Assembly: GCF_004364175.1 (NCBI RefSeq)
Contig: NZ_SNZW01000014.1
Coordinates: 310,001 to 374,000, forward strand
Length of the DNA stretch: 64,000 bases
Reading direction: 5' to 3'
Source: Maribacter caenipelagi
Lineage (GTDB): Bacteria; Bacteroidota; Bacteroidia; Flavobacteriales; Flavobacteriaceae
The position numbers and the translations under genes were made by a program. Shown one piece after another: positions 38,195 through 47,219 of this stretch. Positions within the stretch are counted from its first letter, which is position 1. Each line of letters opens with the position of its first letter. The notes under the pieces were generated by a model. It made no database searches, was not told the DNA's origin, and saw only the letters and a list, made by a program, of their open reading frames with translations.

Positions 38195-38240
38195 TATTCT
38201 CTTTTGGTTGGATAAGAATTTTTGTTATTAAAATAAGTAG

Positions 38241-38248
38241 CAAAAGTA
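38241..38248 (-). promoter_or_regulatory. -7 box for the serB-serA fusion gene
   Basis: The minus strand reads TACTTTTG (TAnnTTTG), 47 bp upstream of the ATG at 38194. Confidence 0.45.
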
Positions 38249-38334
38249 AAAATTTAATTTATCCTGATAAATGTTATCCTGTAAATAAAACAAAAATGTT
38301 ATGTTATGATGTAATTTGACAAAATGACAATCTT

Positions 38335-39123
38335 TTAGTCTAAAAATTGAAGAACAGATAATGAGAAGCCTACAGTCTTATACGTACCGTTATGGTCACC
38401 GGGTACTATTTTTAAACTACCATTTTTAAAGGTTTTACTTAATTCTTCTGCATTTCCATTATCCGAATCTTGATCCCCACAAATTACCAAAACATCGATC
38501 TCTATTTTATTTAATTCACTAATAGAGGTTACAGGTTGAAACTTTTGCTGTAAATGCAACGAACGTAAATCTGCATGAATAGATTTTGCATAGTCTACCG
38601 CGCCTTTGGTCATCTCATTTACATCGCCATCAAAGGCTTTAGCGAACATGATTCTTCTATCCCAATCGGCATTTGTAAAATCGATACCCATTCCGCCTAA
38701 AACCGCTTTTGCTATTCTATCGTCTTTTGTCAGTAATTTTGCCAAAACAATGCTTCCCCTTGAATAACCGACAGCTTTATACTTCTCAATATTTAAATGA
38801 TTCATCAATAAGACCACATCTTTTACTTCGGCATTGTCTTGATACTCTTCTTCATTTTGAGGTTTGTCCGAGTCTCCATTACCGCGTAAATCAGGAATAA
38901 TTACACGATAACCGGCATTTAGCAAATCTTTCTTTAAAGCCGTTTTACCCCAAGATTTTTTAGAATTTATAAATCCGTGTAGCAATAGTATCGCTTCTCC
39001 ACTTCCCTCATCGGTATAAGCAATCTGTACGCCGTCAAATGATTTTAATTTGTTTGATTGAGAAATTACTGCTTGAGAAAAGGCTATTAACAATAAACAG
39101 AATAAAACATTCTTTGAAGACAT
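38335..39123 (-). CDS. Exported alpha/beta hydrolase
   Basis: 262 aa. Signal peptide about 1-21 (CLLLIAFSQAVISQ). Then the alpha/beta-hydrolase core: oxyanion HGFINS, PDLRGNGDSDKP, the nucleophile elbow GYSRGS with Ser121, an acid in VICGDQDSDNGN, and the catalytic His in VPGDHNGTY near the C-terminus. It is likely periplasmic and hydrolyses an ester or similar bond; the substrate is unknown. It is the third gene after the SatD-like and DUF3307 genes, 11 bp apart, so probably co-transcribed. Confidence 0.86.
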   Translation of the reverse strand: MSSKNVLFCLLLIAFSQAVISQSNKLKSFDGVQIAYTDEGSGEAILLLHGFINSKKSWGKTALKKDLLNAGYRVIIPDLRGNGDSDKPQNEEEYQDNAEVKDVVLLMNHLNIEKYKAVGYSRGSIVLAKLLTKDDRIAKAVLGGMGIDFTNADWDRRIMFAKAFDGDVNEMTKGAVDYAKSIHADLRSLHLQQKFQPVTSISELNKIEIDVLVICGDQDSDNGNAEELSKTFKNGSLKIVPGDHNGTYKTVGFSLSVLQFLD

Positions 39124-39134
39124 TATGCTTTTAT

Positions 39135-39830
39135 TTAAGAGATATAAAGAAGACCTGCTAAGATTGCCAAACCAAAACTTACTAAAGTTCCTATTAATAT
39201 ATACTCTGTTAGTTTTCTATTATTGCGTTCTTTAAGATCATTGAATCTAAAAACAGATTTCGCGGCTATCAACAAACCAATAACTTCCCACCTACCTATT
39301 ACTATGAATATCAGAACAAATAGTCGTTCTATAATACCAATATACTTACCTGCATTTGGCAGCGATTTATGATCCGTCTCGATTTGATTAGACATCCCCT
39401 CTAAAATCATCCCCATTATAATTGCTGCCGGATAGGTCACAAATACAATTGCTGTGACTAAATACCAGTCTAAATTTTCAAATAATGACAAAGTATGAGT
39501 ATATAGATCTGTGTAAAAAGCACAGCTATATACGACCAATATATGTAAGATTTGATCTATAAAAAACGGAATACTTTTATTCTTAAATGAATTATTTGAA
39601 TATAGTTTTAGTACATCAATTACAAAATGAGCTATAGCTACTATTAATGCAATTTTCCACAAAGATAAATCCCAAAGAAAAAGCATGTATAAAGCAAAAT
39701 GCAATAGTACATGCAGGTATAGAAATTTAGATTTTATCTTATTCGATTGTTTGTGAAGAACCCACCTTGTAGGTTGTAAAATAAAGTCTCCGATTAAATG
39801 AGCCAATACTAGTTTTATGAAAATCAACAT
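39135..39830 (-). CDS. DUF3307 integral membrane protein with His/Asp motifs
   Basis: 231 aa with about six hydrophobic helices. Conserved polar residues lie within or beside the helices: LAHLIGDFILQ (His11, Asp15, Gln19), HVLLH (His40, His44), AHFVIDVLK (His68, Asp72) and FFIDQILH (Asp92, Gln93, His96). The pattern resembles DUF457/YdjM-type membrane hydrolases that may bind metal, but no activity is shown for DUF3307. It starts 2 bp after the SatD-like stop and is followed by an exported hydrolase 11 bp on. Tight coupling suggests it acts with the SatD-like protein. Confidence 0.8.
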   Translation of the reverse strand: MLIFIKLVLAHLIGDFILQPTRWVLHKQSNKIKSKFLYLHVLLHFALYMLFLWDLSLWKIALIVAIAHFVIDVLKLYSNNSFKNKSIPFFIDQILHILVVYSCAFYTDLYTHTLSLFENLDWYLVTAIVFVTYPAAIIMGMILEGMSNQIETDHKSLPNAGKYIGIIERLFVLIFIVIGRWEVIGLLIAAKSVFRFNDLKERNNRKLTEYILIGTLVSFGLAILAGLLYIS

Positions 39831-39832
39831 AT

Positions 39833-40438
39833 TTATTTACTGGTAATTAATTCTTTATAATATGACAATACATCTAAAACCAAATCTAATCTTGCTCTTT
39901 TTAAACGCTGACTAACGGCAGATTGTTTTATACCTAATTGTTGTGCAATTTCTTTTTGTGAATAATGAGGATAATCTAGTGACATTGTTACAATTTCTGC
40001 AGAAACAACACTCCAATCATCCATAAAATCTAGTGCTAAGCGTAGCATCAAATTTAATGTACGATCATTTTTAGTGTCGCCAGTTGCAATACTAAGGTTT
40101 ATTTTACTCTCTTTAAGTGTTTCAAAATTGCGTCCTGATCGCTGGTATGCCGGACCGTTAGATTCAGTTACTCCTGTACCTACATATGTTTCTAAACCTA
40201 CACCAATCCCCATTCTTACATCTAAACCTTTAATGGTTTTTAGCATTGCTTTTATACGAATTGCTGTGAACAGTGCATTTTTATCGGTAACCTTTAACTG
40301 AAATTCATCACCACGATAAATCTCCCAATTCATTGGCGATGCACCAAATTGGTTGAAATAATTCTTCAATAAATCGATCCATTGCGAGCTAGGATGATTT
40401 TCAGAATTAATTATATCTCCGGTAATTATGGCTATCAT
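39833..40438 (-). CDS. SatD-family protein: GGDEF-like N-terminal domain and C-terminal HTH
   Basis: 201 aa, no signal peptide. The N-terminal 140 residues open MIAIITGDIINS (Asp8), then YRGDEFQL (Asp44, Glu45), then MGIGVG (76-81). This order, acid after a first strand, GDEF hairpin, then xIGVG strand, is what one sees in GGDEF and other palm/cyclase folds. A C-terminal helix-turn-helix (about 159-184, SQKEIAQQLGIKQSAVSQRLKRAR) resembles sigma region 4. SatD was named from a Streptococcus acid-tolerance operon; its activity is not known to me. First gene of an operon with the DUF3307 and hydrolase genes. The cyclase-like reading is inference. Confidence 0.75.
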   Translation of the reverse strand: MIAIITGDIINSENHPSSQWIDLLKNYFNQFGASPMNWEIYRGDEFQLKVTDKNALFTAIRIKAMLKTIKGLDVRMGIGVGLETYVGTGVTESNGPAYQRSGRNFETLKESKINLSIATGDTKNDRTLNLMLRLALDFMDDWSVVSAEIVTMSLDYPHYSQKEIAQQLGIKQSAVSQRLKRARLDLVLDVLSYYKELITSK

Positions 40439-40535
40439 TGTTATTAGTTAAAACGCTAATATATTAAATTATAAGCTAATTAATTAATATTTAGTATTAT
40501 TAACGTTGTTATTAATGTAGATGTATAAAGCTCGC

Positions 40536-40988
40536 TTAAAACCAACGCCTTGTTAATATACAATAATCTTTGAAGGAACGCCCAAATTTATCTAAGAGAA
40601 TTCGTTCTTCTGGTATAATTTGAAAACGATTCATATAACCTACAAACCCAGCAGCGACCAGTGTATTGAAAGCATTACCTAAAAAAACTCCTAGAGCCAA
40701 CAGTATAACAAGTAGCGCCAAATACATAGGATTGCGAGAAAATTTAAAAATTCCGTCTACCACCAAATTTGAAGCTTTATCTGGTTTTGTTGGATCTATA
40801 GTTGTTTTTGCCATTTTAAACTGAATCAATGCCAATAAGGCTATTACAATACCCATAACCGCTAAAATTTTGGTAAGCAACATCCTTCCATAAAAATCAA
40901 AATAACCAATCGGTAAAAATTCTGCCAATAGGTACATCATCAATCCGAAACACAAAAACACTAAAGCCGGCGGCACTTTTAATTCCAT
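40536..40988 (-). CDS. Isoprenylcysteine/phospholipid methyltransferase-like membrane protein
   Basis: 150 aa with four or so transmembrane helices. The C-terminal half carries the ICMT/PEMT-family pattern: DGIFKFSRNPMYLALLVIL (the GxxxxxRNPMY SAM-binding motif), then a helix and IIPEERILLDKFGRSFKDYCILTRRW, with the conserved E-E and Y residues. It is predicted to use SAM to methylate a lipid or isoprenoid-linked thiol; the substrate is unknown. It is divergent from rdgB, 59 bp away. Confidence 0.87.
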   Translation of the reverse strand: MELKVPPALVFLCFGLMMYLLAEFLPIGYFDFYGRMLLTKILAVMGIVIALLALIQFKMAKTTIDPTKPDKASNLVVDGIFKFSRNPMYLALLVILLALGVFLGNAFNTLVAAGFVGYMNRFQIIPEERILLDKFGRSFKDYCILTRRWF

Positions 40989-41001
40989 TTTATAAAATTA
41001 C

Positions 41002-41009
41002 TACTTTTG
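41002..41009 (+). promoter_or_regulatory. -7 box for rdgB
   Basis: TACTTTTG matches TAnnTTTG, 38 bp upstream of the ATG at 41048. Confidence 0.45.
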
Positions 41010-41047
41010 CTGATGTAAATTGACAAACTAGATTTCAAAATGTTCCC

Positions 41048-41632
41048 ATGAAGCTTGTATTCGCCACCCACAACCCCAGTAAATTAAAAGAAATTCAGCA
41101 GTTGGTACCGCCATATATCGAACTGGTCAGTTTAGATATGATTGGTTGTACGACCGATATACCCGAAACCGCTATTACCTTAGAGGGTAACGCAAAAATT
41201 AAAGCAAATTTTATAACAAACACGTATCAGCTGCCTTGCTTTGCAGATGACACGGGGCTCATATTAGATTCTTTAAACGGTGAGCCAGGTGTATATTCAG
41301 CAAGATATGCAGGTCTAGAAAACGATTCAAACGCTAACATGGACAAACTATTAGTTAATTTAAGAAACAAAAAGAATCGAGATGCTTACTTCAACACCGT
41401 AATTGCCTTAAACTTAAATGGTAAAACCCATATATTTGAAGGTAGAATAGATGGCAAGATTATAGAAACAAAAAAAGGAAATAACGGATTTGGTTATGAC
41501 CCTATCTTTCAACCAAACGGTTATGAAGAAACTTTTGCGCAATTACCATTATCTATTAAAAATGAAATAAGCCATAGAGCGCTAGCGTTTAAAAAATTGA
41601 CTACCTATTTAAATAGCATTAATGATAAATAA
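41048..41632 (+). CDS. rdgB: Non-canonical purine NTP pyrophosphatase (dITP/XTP)
   Basis: 194 aa. RdgB/Ham1 signatures: [19 protein letters not shown] (the THNxxK nucleotide loop), [39 protein letters not shown] and NGFGYDPIF. It hydrolyses ITP, dITP and XTP to monophosphates, keeping deaminated purines out of nucleic acid. Its end overlaps the next gene by 11 bp. Confidence 0.96.
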   Translation: MKLVFATHNPSKLKEIQQLVPPYIELVSLDMIGCTTDIPETAITLEGNAKIKANFITNTYQLPCFADDTGLILDSLNGEPGVYSARYAGLENDSNANMDKLLVNLRNKKNRDAYFNTVIALNLNGKTHIFEGRIDGKIIETKKGNNGFGYDPIFQPNGYEETFAQLPLSIKNEISHRALAFKKLTTYLNSINDK

Positions 41633-42266
41633 AAAAGACAACGGCGAAACAGTAGTAGTTTCAGTTGCATCGGAAAGAGCTGAAGCTATTGGTGGTGTAC
41701 TAATCGCTTTATTTGCCGCACTTATGGCAATATCACAAATGGTAAACGGCGAATTAGAAGAAGAAATGATGATTGCCCATAACAATGTGGTAAGTTATTC
41801 TAGTTGGTACCAGTCTAAAAGTATTAAAGAAAGTTTGAAAGAAAGTGAACTTGACTATTTAAGTACTTTAATTGAAAGCGGTATTGTAATAGAGGAAAAT
41901 AGACCGGTAATAGAAGAAAAAATTACTATTGTAAAAGATAAAATAGTAAAGTACAAATCAGAAAAAACAGAAATTCTATTAGGATCTGACCAAGTGGGTA
42001 AAGAAAACTGGGTACAGGACATTGAGGGAGAAATGGGTATTATTACCGGAGTTAAACAATGGGAAAAATTGACTCAAACCTATGATTACGCGACCAAAAA
42101 ATTCGACTATGCACTACTATTTTTTCAAATTTGTATAGTACTTGGTGCCGTATGTATCATTATTTATGACAGTCCAACACTACAAAAAGGGTTAATTGTG
42201 CTTATGATTATCTTTGGTATTACAGGCACTTTCCTATCTATATATGGCTATACGCTAGCTCCGTAG
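41622..42266 (+). CDS. DUF4337-like membrane protein
   Basis: 214 aa. Three hydrophobic helices (about 24-40, 162-182 and 188-208) flank a long acidic, helical middle region (about 55-155), a layout seen in DUF4337 proteins. [21 protein letters not shown] and [27 protein letters not shown] are the most family-like parts. Function is unknown. It starts 11 bp inside rdgB, so it is probably translated from the same message, but a shared role in nucleotide sanitation is not evident. Confidence 0.72.
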   Translation: MINKKDNGETVVVSVASERAEAIGGVLIALFAALMAISQMVNGELEEEMMIAHNNVVSYSSWYQSKSIKESLKESELDYLSTLIESGIVIEENRPVIEEKITIVKDKIVKYKSEKTEILLGSDQVGKENWVQDIEGEMGIITGVKQWEKLTQTYDYATKKFDYALLFFQICIVLGAVCIIIYDSPTLQKGLIVLMIIFGITGTFLSIYGYTLAP

Positions 42267-42307
42267 TATTACTTTCTAATAAATTATACTGATTCAATTA
42301 TTAGCAG

Positions 42308-42425
42308 TACCTTTGCAGCTTAATTAACGCCGCTGGTATAGCATGTGTTGCCCTGAGTCTAAATAGGTTATATACGATAATCGCTCTATGCAACATTCAT
42401 ATTTGCGATTTAGTATAACATATTT
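42308..42425 (+). promoter_or_regulatory. -7 box and about 105-nt leader of the DEAD-box helicase gene
   Basis: TACCTTTG (42308-42315) matches TAnnTTTG and leaves a leader to ATG 42426. In the leader TGTTGC (42346-42351) can pair with GCAACA (42390-42395). Long leaders are known for cold-shock helicases; a regulatory role here is only a possibility. Confidence 0.45.
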
Positions 42426-44249
42426 ATGACAAAATTTGAAGCACTGGGACTGCAGAAGTCCTTATTAGATGCTATTACTGATATGGGTTTTGAAACCCCA
42501 TCAGAAGTTCAAGAAAAAGCAATCCCAATTTTATTGGAAAGTGAAACCGATCTAGTCGCCCTAGCGCAAACAGGTACAGGTAAAACTGCCGCATTCGGTT
42601 TTCCATTAATTCAAAAAATTGATAGTAATAGTAGAACCACACAAGGTTTAATATTATCACCTACTCGTGAACTTTGCTTGCAGATTACGAAAGAAATGCA
42701 AGCGTATTCAAAATACGAACGTAATATCAATGTAGTCGCTATATATGGTGGTGCAAGTATTACAGACCAAGCAAGACAAATTAAACGTGGTGCACAAATT
42801 ATTGTTGCTACCCCTGGTCGAATGAAAGATATGATCAGTAGACGTCTTGTCGATATCTCTAGCATAGACTATTGTATTCTTGATGAGGCTGATGAAATGC
42901 TGAACATGGGTTTCATGGAAGATATAAAAGATATTCTTTCTGGAACGCCTAACGAAAAATCTACATGGTTGTTCTCTGCAACTATGCCAAAAGAAGTAGC
43001 TACCATTGCCAAAAAATTCATGCATTCGCCACAAGAAATTACGGTAGGTGCCAAAAATTCTGGAGCATCAACTGTACAGCATGAGTATTATGTTGTTGGT
43101 GGTAGAGATCGCTACCCTGCTTTAAAAAGATTGGCAGATACAAACCCAGATATATTTTCAGTTATTTTCTGTAGAACAAAACGTGATACACAAAAGGTTG
43201 CCGAAAATTTAATTGAAGATGGTTACAATGCAGGAGCTTTACACGGAGATTTAAGTCAGAACCAAAGAGATTTGGTAATGAACTCTTTTCGTAAAAGACA
43301 AATTCAAATGCTTGTAGCTACTGATGTTGCTGCTCGTGGTATTGATGTTGATGACATAACACACGTTATCAATTACCAATTACCAGATGAAATTGAAACA
43401 TATACCCACCGTAGTGGTAGAACTGGTAGAGCTGGTAAATCTGGTATCTCTATGGTTCTTGTTACTCGTAGCGAACAACGTAAGATTAGAGCTATAGAAA
43501 ACAAAATCAATCAAAAATTTGATTTGAAAAAAGTTCCTTCGGGAATGGAAATTTGTGGTATTCAATTACATCACTTAGCAAATAAAATAAAAGATACTGA
43601 GACAAATTCTGATGTTGACTCCTATTTACCTGAAATCAATGAGATTTTAGAAGGTATCGATCGTGAAGAATTAATAAAGAAATTAATTTCAGCCGAATTT
43701 ACAAGGTTCTCTAACTACTATAATAAGTCAAAAGATTTAAATTCTTCTGACGGCGGTAGAGATAGAGAGCGAAGTAATGGTCGAAGAGGTGGTGAAATAC
43801 CAACTAGCGGTGCTGTTCGTTATTTCATAAACGTTGGTGAAAAAGATGGTTATGACTGGATGTCTCTTAAAGATTTTATTAGAGATACAGTAGGACTTGG
43901 ACAAGAAGACGTCTTTAAAGTCGATGTAAAAGAAAGTTTTTCGTTTTTTAATACGGAAAGTGAATCTACCCAACAAATTCTTGAAAAATTCACTGAGTTT
44001 AAAGTTGATGGAAGATTTGTTAATGTAGAAGTTTCTAAAAACCCCGGCGGTGGCGGTGGTGGAAATCGCAGAAGCGGCGGTGGCTTCAGAGGAAAAAGAA
44101 GCGGCGGCAGAAGAGATGATGATCGTGGCGGAAGAGGCAGAAAAGATAGTGGCGGCGATTTTAAAGGCAGAAGACGCGAACGCAGCGAATCTAGCAGTCC
44201 TAACTCCGGAAAAAGACGTAGCACCAAAAGAAAGGGAGATTTCTTTTAG
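42426..44249 (+). CDS. DEAD-box RNA helicase with DbpA-type RNA-binding domain and Gly/Arg-rich tail
   Basis: 607 aa. Helicase core (1-370): Q motif around GFETPSEVQ, Walker A AQTGTGKTAA, PTRELCLQ, DEAD, SAT, DVAARGIDV and HRSGRTGRAG. Residues about 460-540 (TSGAVRYFINVGEKDGYDWMSLKDFI) form the DbpA/CsdA RNA-binding domain. The final 65 residues are almost only Gly, Arg, Asp, Lys and Ser (GGGGGGNRRSGGG). It unwinds structured RNA, probably in ribosome assembly and cold adaptation, as CsdA/DeaD do. The orthologue name is not certain. A terminator follows. Confidence 0.95.
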   Translation: MTKFEALGLQKSLLDAITDMGFETPSEVQEKAIPILLESETDLVALAQTGTGKTAAFGFPLIQKIDSNSRTTQGLILSPTRELCLQITKEMQAYSKYERNINVVAIYGGASITDQARQIKRGAQIIVATPGRMKDMISRRLVDISSIDYCILDEADEMLNMGFMEDIKDILSGTPNEKSTWLFSATMPKEVATIAKKFMHSPQEITVGAKNSGASTVQHEYYVVGGRDRYPALKRLADTNPDIFSVIFCRTKRDTQKVAENLIEDGYNAGALHGDLSQNQRDLVMNSFRKRQIQMLVATDVAARGIDVDDITHVINYQLPDEIETYTHRSGRTGRAGKSGISMVLVTRSEQRKIRAIENKINQKFDLKKVPSGMEICGIQLHHLANKIKDTETNSDVDSYLPEINEILEGIDREELIKKLISAEFTRFSNYYNKSKDLNSSDGGRDRERSNGRRGGEIPTSGAVRYFINVGEKDGYDWMSLKDFIRDTVGLGQEDVFKVDVKESFSFFNTESESTQQILEKFTEFKVDGRFVNVEVSKNPGGGGGGNRRSGGGFRGKRSGGRRDDDRGGRGRKDSGGDFKGRRRERSESSSPNSGKRRSTKRKGDFF

Positions 44250-44263
44250 TTAATTGTATATTA

Positions 44264-44290
44264 AAAATACGCTTCGGCGTATTTTTTTTG
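44264..44290 (+). terminator. Rho-independent terminator of the helicase gene
   Basis: A 9-bp stem AAAATACGC/GCGTATTTT capped by the stable tetraloop TTCG runs into a T tract to about 44289. Confidence 0.92.
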
Positions 44291-44323
44291 TTTTGTTTGC
44301 AACCTAATTACGCTGTTCGTACA

Positions 44324-45094
44324 ATGAAATACTTTTTATCGCTTATACTTATTTTTATTTCTCTAATAGGTTTCGCACAAGAAACAGAAGATGGTCAACG
44401 CCTAAGCGCAGTTGTTATTAATGCCCAAAGCGACGAACCTCTTGAGAGCGTACACGTTGTTAACTTGAACCAGGTTTTTGGAACAATTACTAATGAAAAG
44501 GGTGAGTTTTCAATTACCGCAGCAGTAAATGACACCTTATATTTTTCTTTTCTTGGTTTCAAATCACAGAAAATTAGGGTGACCAACGATATGTTCAAAT
44601 TTGAAAATACCGAAATAGCATTAACAGAGCTTGCTTATGCTCTAGAAGAAGTTATTGTTAGACCATATCAACTAACCGGTTACTTAGAAATCGACGTAAA
44701 GAACCTTCCTATCAACAATGCTTATCAATACAGTATTTCGGGCTTAGGTGTAAGCTATGAAGGCGGTAACAAAAACCCTAGTGCCGTTACAAAGGTATTG
44801 GGCGCCATTCTAAACCCCGCAGATTTATTACGTAACCTCTTTGGTAAAAAACCTGCGCAAATGCGTAAGCTTAGACAAATGAGAGAAGACGATGATATTC
44901 GTAACCTGCTCGCTTCTAAATTCGATAGGGAAACACTTACAGAATTCCTTCAATTAGAAAAAGTTGACATTCAAGATATTTTAAATAACTGTAATTACTC
45001 TAAATCTTTTATCACTACAGCCAATGATCTTCAGATACTTGACGCCATTAGCAGCTGTTATGAAGAATATAAAGTTTTAAATAGAAAGAAATAA
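44324..45094 (+). CDS. Exported protein with carboxypeptidase-like regulatory domain
   Basis: 256 aa from ATG 44324 (MKYFLSLILIFISLIGFAQ, signal peptide). The earlier reading at 44288 begins inside the terminator. Residues about 22-105 form a CarboxypepD_reg-like beta sandwich (SAVVINAQSDEPLESVHVVNLNQVFGTITNEKGEFSI...DTLYFSFLGFKS). The remaining 150 residues are acidic and helical without a known motif and with no receptor barrel. Likely periplasmic or surface-associated; function unknown. Confidence 0.82.
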   Translation: MKYFLSLILIFISLIGFAQETEDGQRLSAVVINAQSDEPLESVHVVNLNQVFGTITNEKGEFSITAAVNDTLYFSFLGFKSQKIRVTNDMFKFENTEIALTELAYALEEVIVRPYQLTGYLEIDVKNLPINNAYQYSISGLGVSYEGGNKNPSAVTKVLGAILNPADLLRNLFGKKPAQMRKLRQMREDDDIRNLLASKFDRETLTEFLQLEKVDIQDILNNCNYSKSFITTANDLQILDAISSCYEEYKVLNRKK

Positions 45095-45145
45095 TATTTT
45101 TTAAAACGGAATCCTTGTTATAGTTTTATTGCAAATAACAGGGAA

Positions 45146-46837
45146 ATGAAAAACGTGTTTTTACTAGGGCTACTATCTATAGCATTGATTTCTTGCCAAC
45201 CAAAGAGCAAAGAAAAATCAGAAACTATTGGTATAGTTAAAGATTCAGTTGAAATCCCAAAAAAGAATCCCAATTTTCAATGGGAAGCAGCTACCGTCTA
45301 TTTTCTTCTTACCGACCGATTCAATAACGGTAATACAGATAACGATTTAAATTTTGAACGCGATGAAGAAACCGGAGAACTCAGAGGTTTTTTAGGCGGA
45401 GACATTCAAGGTATTACAGAGAAAATTAAAGATGGATATTTCACAGACCTTGGCGTAAATGCTATTTGGTTTACTCCCGTTGTAGAACAAATTCATGGCG
45501 CTACAGATGAAGGTACAGGCAATACGTATGGGTATCATGGTTATTGGGCAAAAGACTGGACAGCTCTTGATCCTAATTTCGGAACCGATAATGATTTAGA
45601 TACACTAATAAAAACGGCCCATGAAAATGGAATTCGAATTTTATTGGATGTTGTTTTGAATCACACTGGTCCAATAACAGAAGAAGATCCTGTTTGGCCA
45701 GAAGAATGGGTGCGCACCTCCCCTACTTGCGAATTCACTACTTACGAGAATACTACCGCTTGTACACTGGTTGCGAATCTACCAGATATTTTGACCGAAT
45801 CTGATGCTGCCGTAAATTTACCAGATGCCCTCCTTGCAAAGTGGAAAACTGAAGGTAGACTAAGTGAAGAGCTAGATGAATTAGAATTGTTTTTTGACCG
45901 TACAGGTTACCCTAGAGCACCTCGCTTTTATATTATTAAATGGCTTACCGATTACGTAAACAAATACGGAGTCGATGGGTTTCGTGTAGATACTGTTAAA
46001 CATGCCAATGAAAATTCATGGGCAGAACTATACAAAGAAGCTTCTACTGCTTTCGAGCTTTGGAAAAAGAAGAATAGCAACAAGGTATTAGACGACAACC
46101 CTTTTTACATGGTCGGTGAAGTTTATAATTACGGAATTTCTGGCGGAAAAGAATTTGACCTGGGTGATAAAAAAGTAAACTACTTTGATAACGGATTTAA
46201 GAGTCTTATCAATTTTGAATTAAAGACTGATGCTACAAAAGACTACGAAACTATTTTTACCAAGTATAGCAAATTACTGCACACCACTTTCAAAGGCAAG
46301 AGTGTTTTAAATTACCTTACTTCTCATGATGATGGTCAACCTTTCGATCAAGAAAGAGCAGACCCTAAGAGAGCTGCAAATGTATTATTACTTACTCCTG
46401 GAGCTTCTCAAATCTATTATGGTGATGAAACGGCGCGTAGTCTAGTAGTTGAAGGTACTCAAGGCGATGCTACGTTACGTTCGTTTATGAATTGGAACGA
46501 ACTGGACAGTTTAGCACAAACAAAAGAAACCTTAAACTATTGGCAGAAATTAGGAACCTTTAGAAATGATCACCCTGCGATAGGTGCTGGTATTCATAAA
46601 AGAATTTCTAAAGCCCCGTATGTATTTAGCAGATACTTCACTAAAGATGATTATGTCGATAAAGTAGTTATCGCTTTAGATGTACCTAAAGGAAAAAAAT
46701 CTATTTCAGTAAAAGGAATTTTTGGGGATGGAACAAAATTATACGACCGTTTTTCTGAAACTGAAGTAACGGTTAACAAAAACAAAGTGATGTTAGATAA
46801 TGATTATGAAGTTATCTTGTTAGAAATTAGTAATTAA
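45146..46837 (+). CDS. Alpha-amylase family glycoside hydrolase (GH13), lipoprotein
   Basis: 563 aa. Lipoprotein signal peptide with LISC lipobox (Cys17). The GH13 barrel has ILLDVVLNHTG (region I, about 165-174), DGFRVDTVKH with nucleophile Asp282, VGEVYNYG with acid/base Glu325, and LTSHDDGQPF with Asp395, so the catalytic triad is complete. A C-terminal beta domain (about 480-563) follows. The enzyme cleaves alpha-glucans at the cell surface or in the periplasm. There is no SusCD pair or other glucan gene beside it; 51 bp separate it from the gene before. Confidence 0.93.
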   Translation: MKNVFLLGLLSIALISCQPKSKEKSETIGIVKDSVEIPKKNPNFQWEAATVYFLLTDRFNNGNTDNDLNFERDEETGELRGFLGGDIQGITEKIKDGYFTDLGVNAIWFTPVVEQIHGATDEGTGNTYGYHGYWAKDWTALDPNFGTDNDLDTLIKTAHENGIRILLDVVLNHTGPITEEDPVWPEEWVRTSPTCEFTTYENTTACTLVANLPDILTESDAAVNLPDALLAKWKTEGRLSEELDELELFFDRTGYPRAPRFYIIKWLTDYVNKYGVDGFRVDTVKHANENSWAELYKEASTAFELWKKKNSNKVLDDNPFYMVGEVYNYGISGGKEFDLGDKKVNYFDNGFKSLINFELKTDATKDYETIFTKYSKLLHTTFKGKSVLNYLTSHDDGQPFDQERADPKRAANVLLLTPGASQIYYGDETARSLVVEGTQGDATLRSFMNWNELDSLAQTKETLNYWQKLGTFRNDHPAIGAGIHKRISKAPYVFSRYFTKDDYVDKVVIALDVPKGKKSISVKGIFGDGTKLYDRFSETEVTVNKNKVMLDNDYEVILLEISN

Positions 46838-46851
46838 GACATCAATTTAAA

Positions 46852-47217
46852 TCAGGCATTAGAATGCACCGCAATTCTATTGCCTTCGGTATCTTTAAAA
46901 AGCCCCATAAATCCGTGTTCCTCACCAATTTCGGTTTTGGGTTGTAAAACTAGTCCGCCGGCTGCCTTAACCTTACCCAAAACTATGGCTGCATCGTCAC
47001 ATGCTAAATAAACCAGTACCCCAGCCTCTAAACTAGGCATATATTGATCATGCTGCACTAAGGCGCCATTAGCCTGACCTATAACCTGTTTATCTGGAAA
47101 TAGACCCATTACAAATTCTCCGAAATTATTAACTGTTATGGTTACATCTAAGATGGATTCATAGAACTTCTGTGCTCGCACCATATTTGCTACGGGAATT
47201 TCATACCATGCTATCAT
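46852..47217 (-). CDS. VOC-family (glyoxalase-like) protein
   Basis: 121 aa, the size of one VOC domain. It reads MIAWYEIPVANMVRAQKFYESILDVTI, then GALVQHDQYMPS and VLQPKTEIGEEHGFMGLFKDTEGNRIAVHS, the PxxDPxGN-like closing strand. Proteins of this type are glyoxalases, resistance factors or dioxygenases; the short form often has unknown function. It lies 2 bp after the SRPBCC gene on the same strand, so they are probably co-transcribed. Confidence 0.87.
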   Translation of the reverse strand: MIAWYEIPVANMVRAQKFYESILDVTITVNNFGEFVMGLFPDKQVIGQANGALVQHDQYMPSLEAGVLVYLACDDAAIVLGKVKAAGGLVLQPKTEIGEEHGFMGLFKDTEGNRIAVHSNA

Positions 47218-47219
47218 GA

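Noticed and set aside
40440..40535. Repeated GTTATTA-type words upstream of the SatD-like gene
   Set aside because: The region is extremely AT-rich and the words are short and imperfect, so they do not support an operator call.
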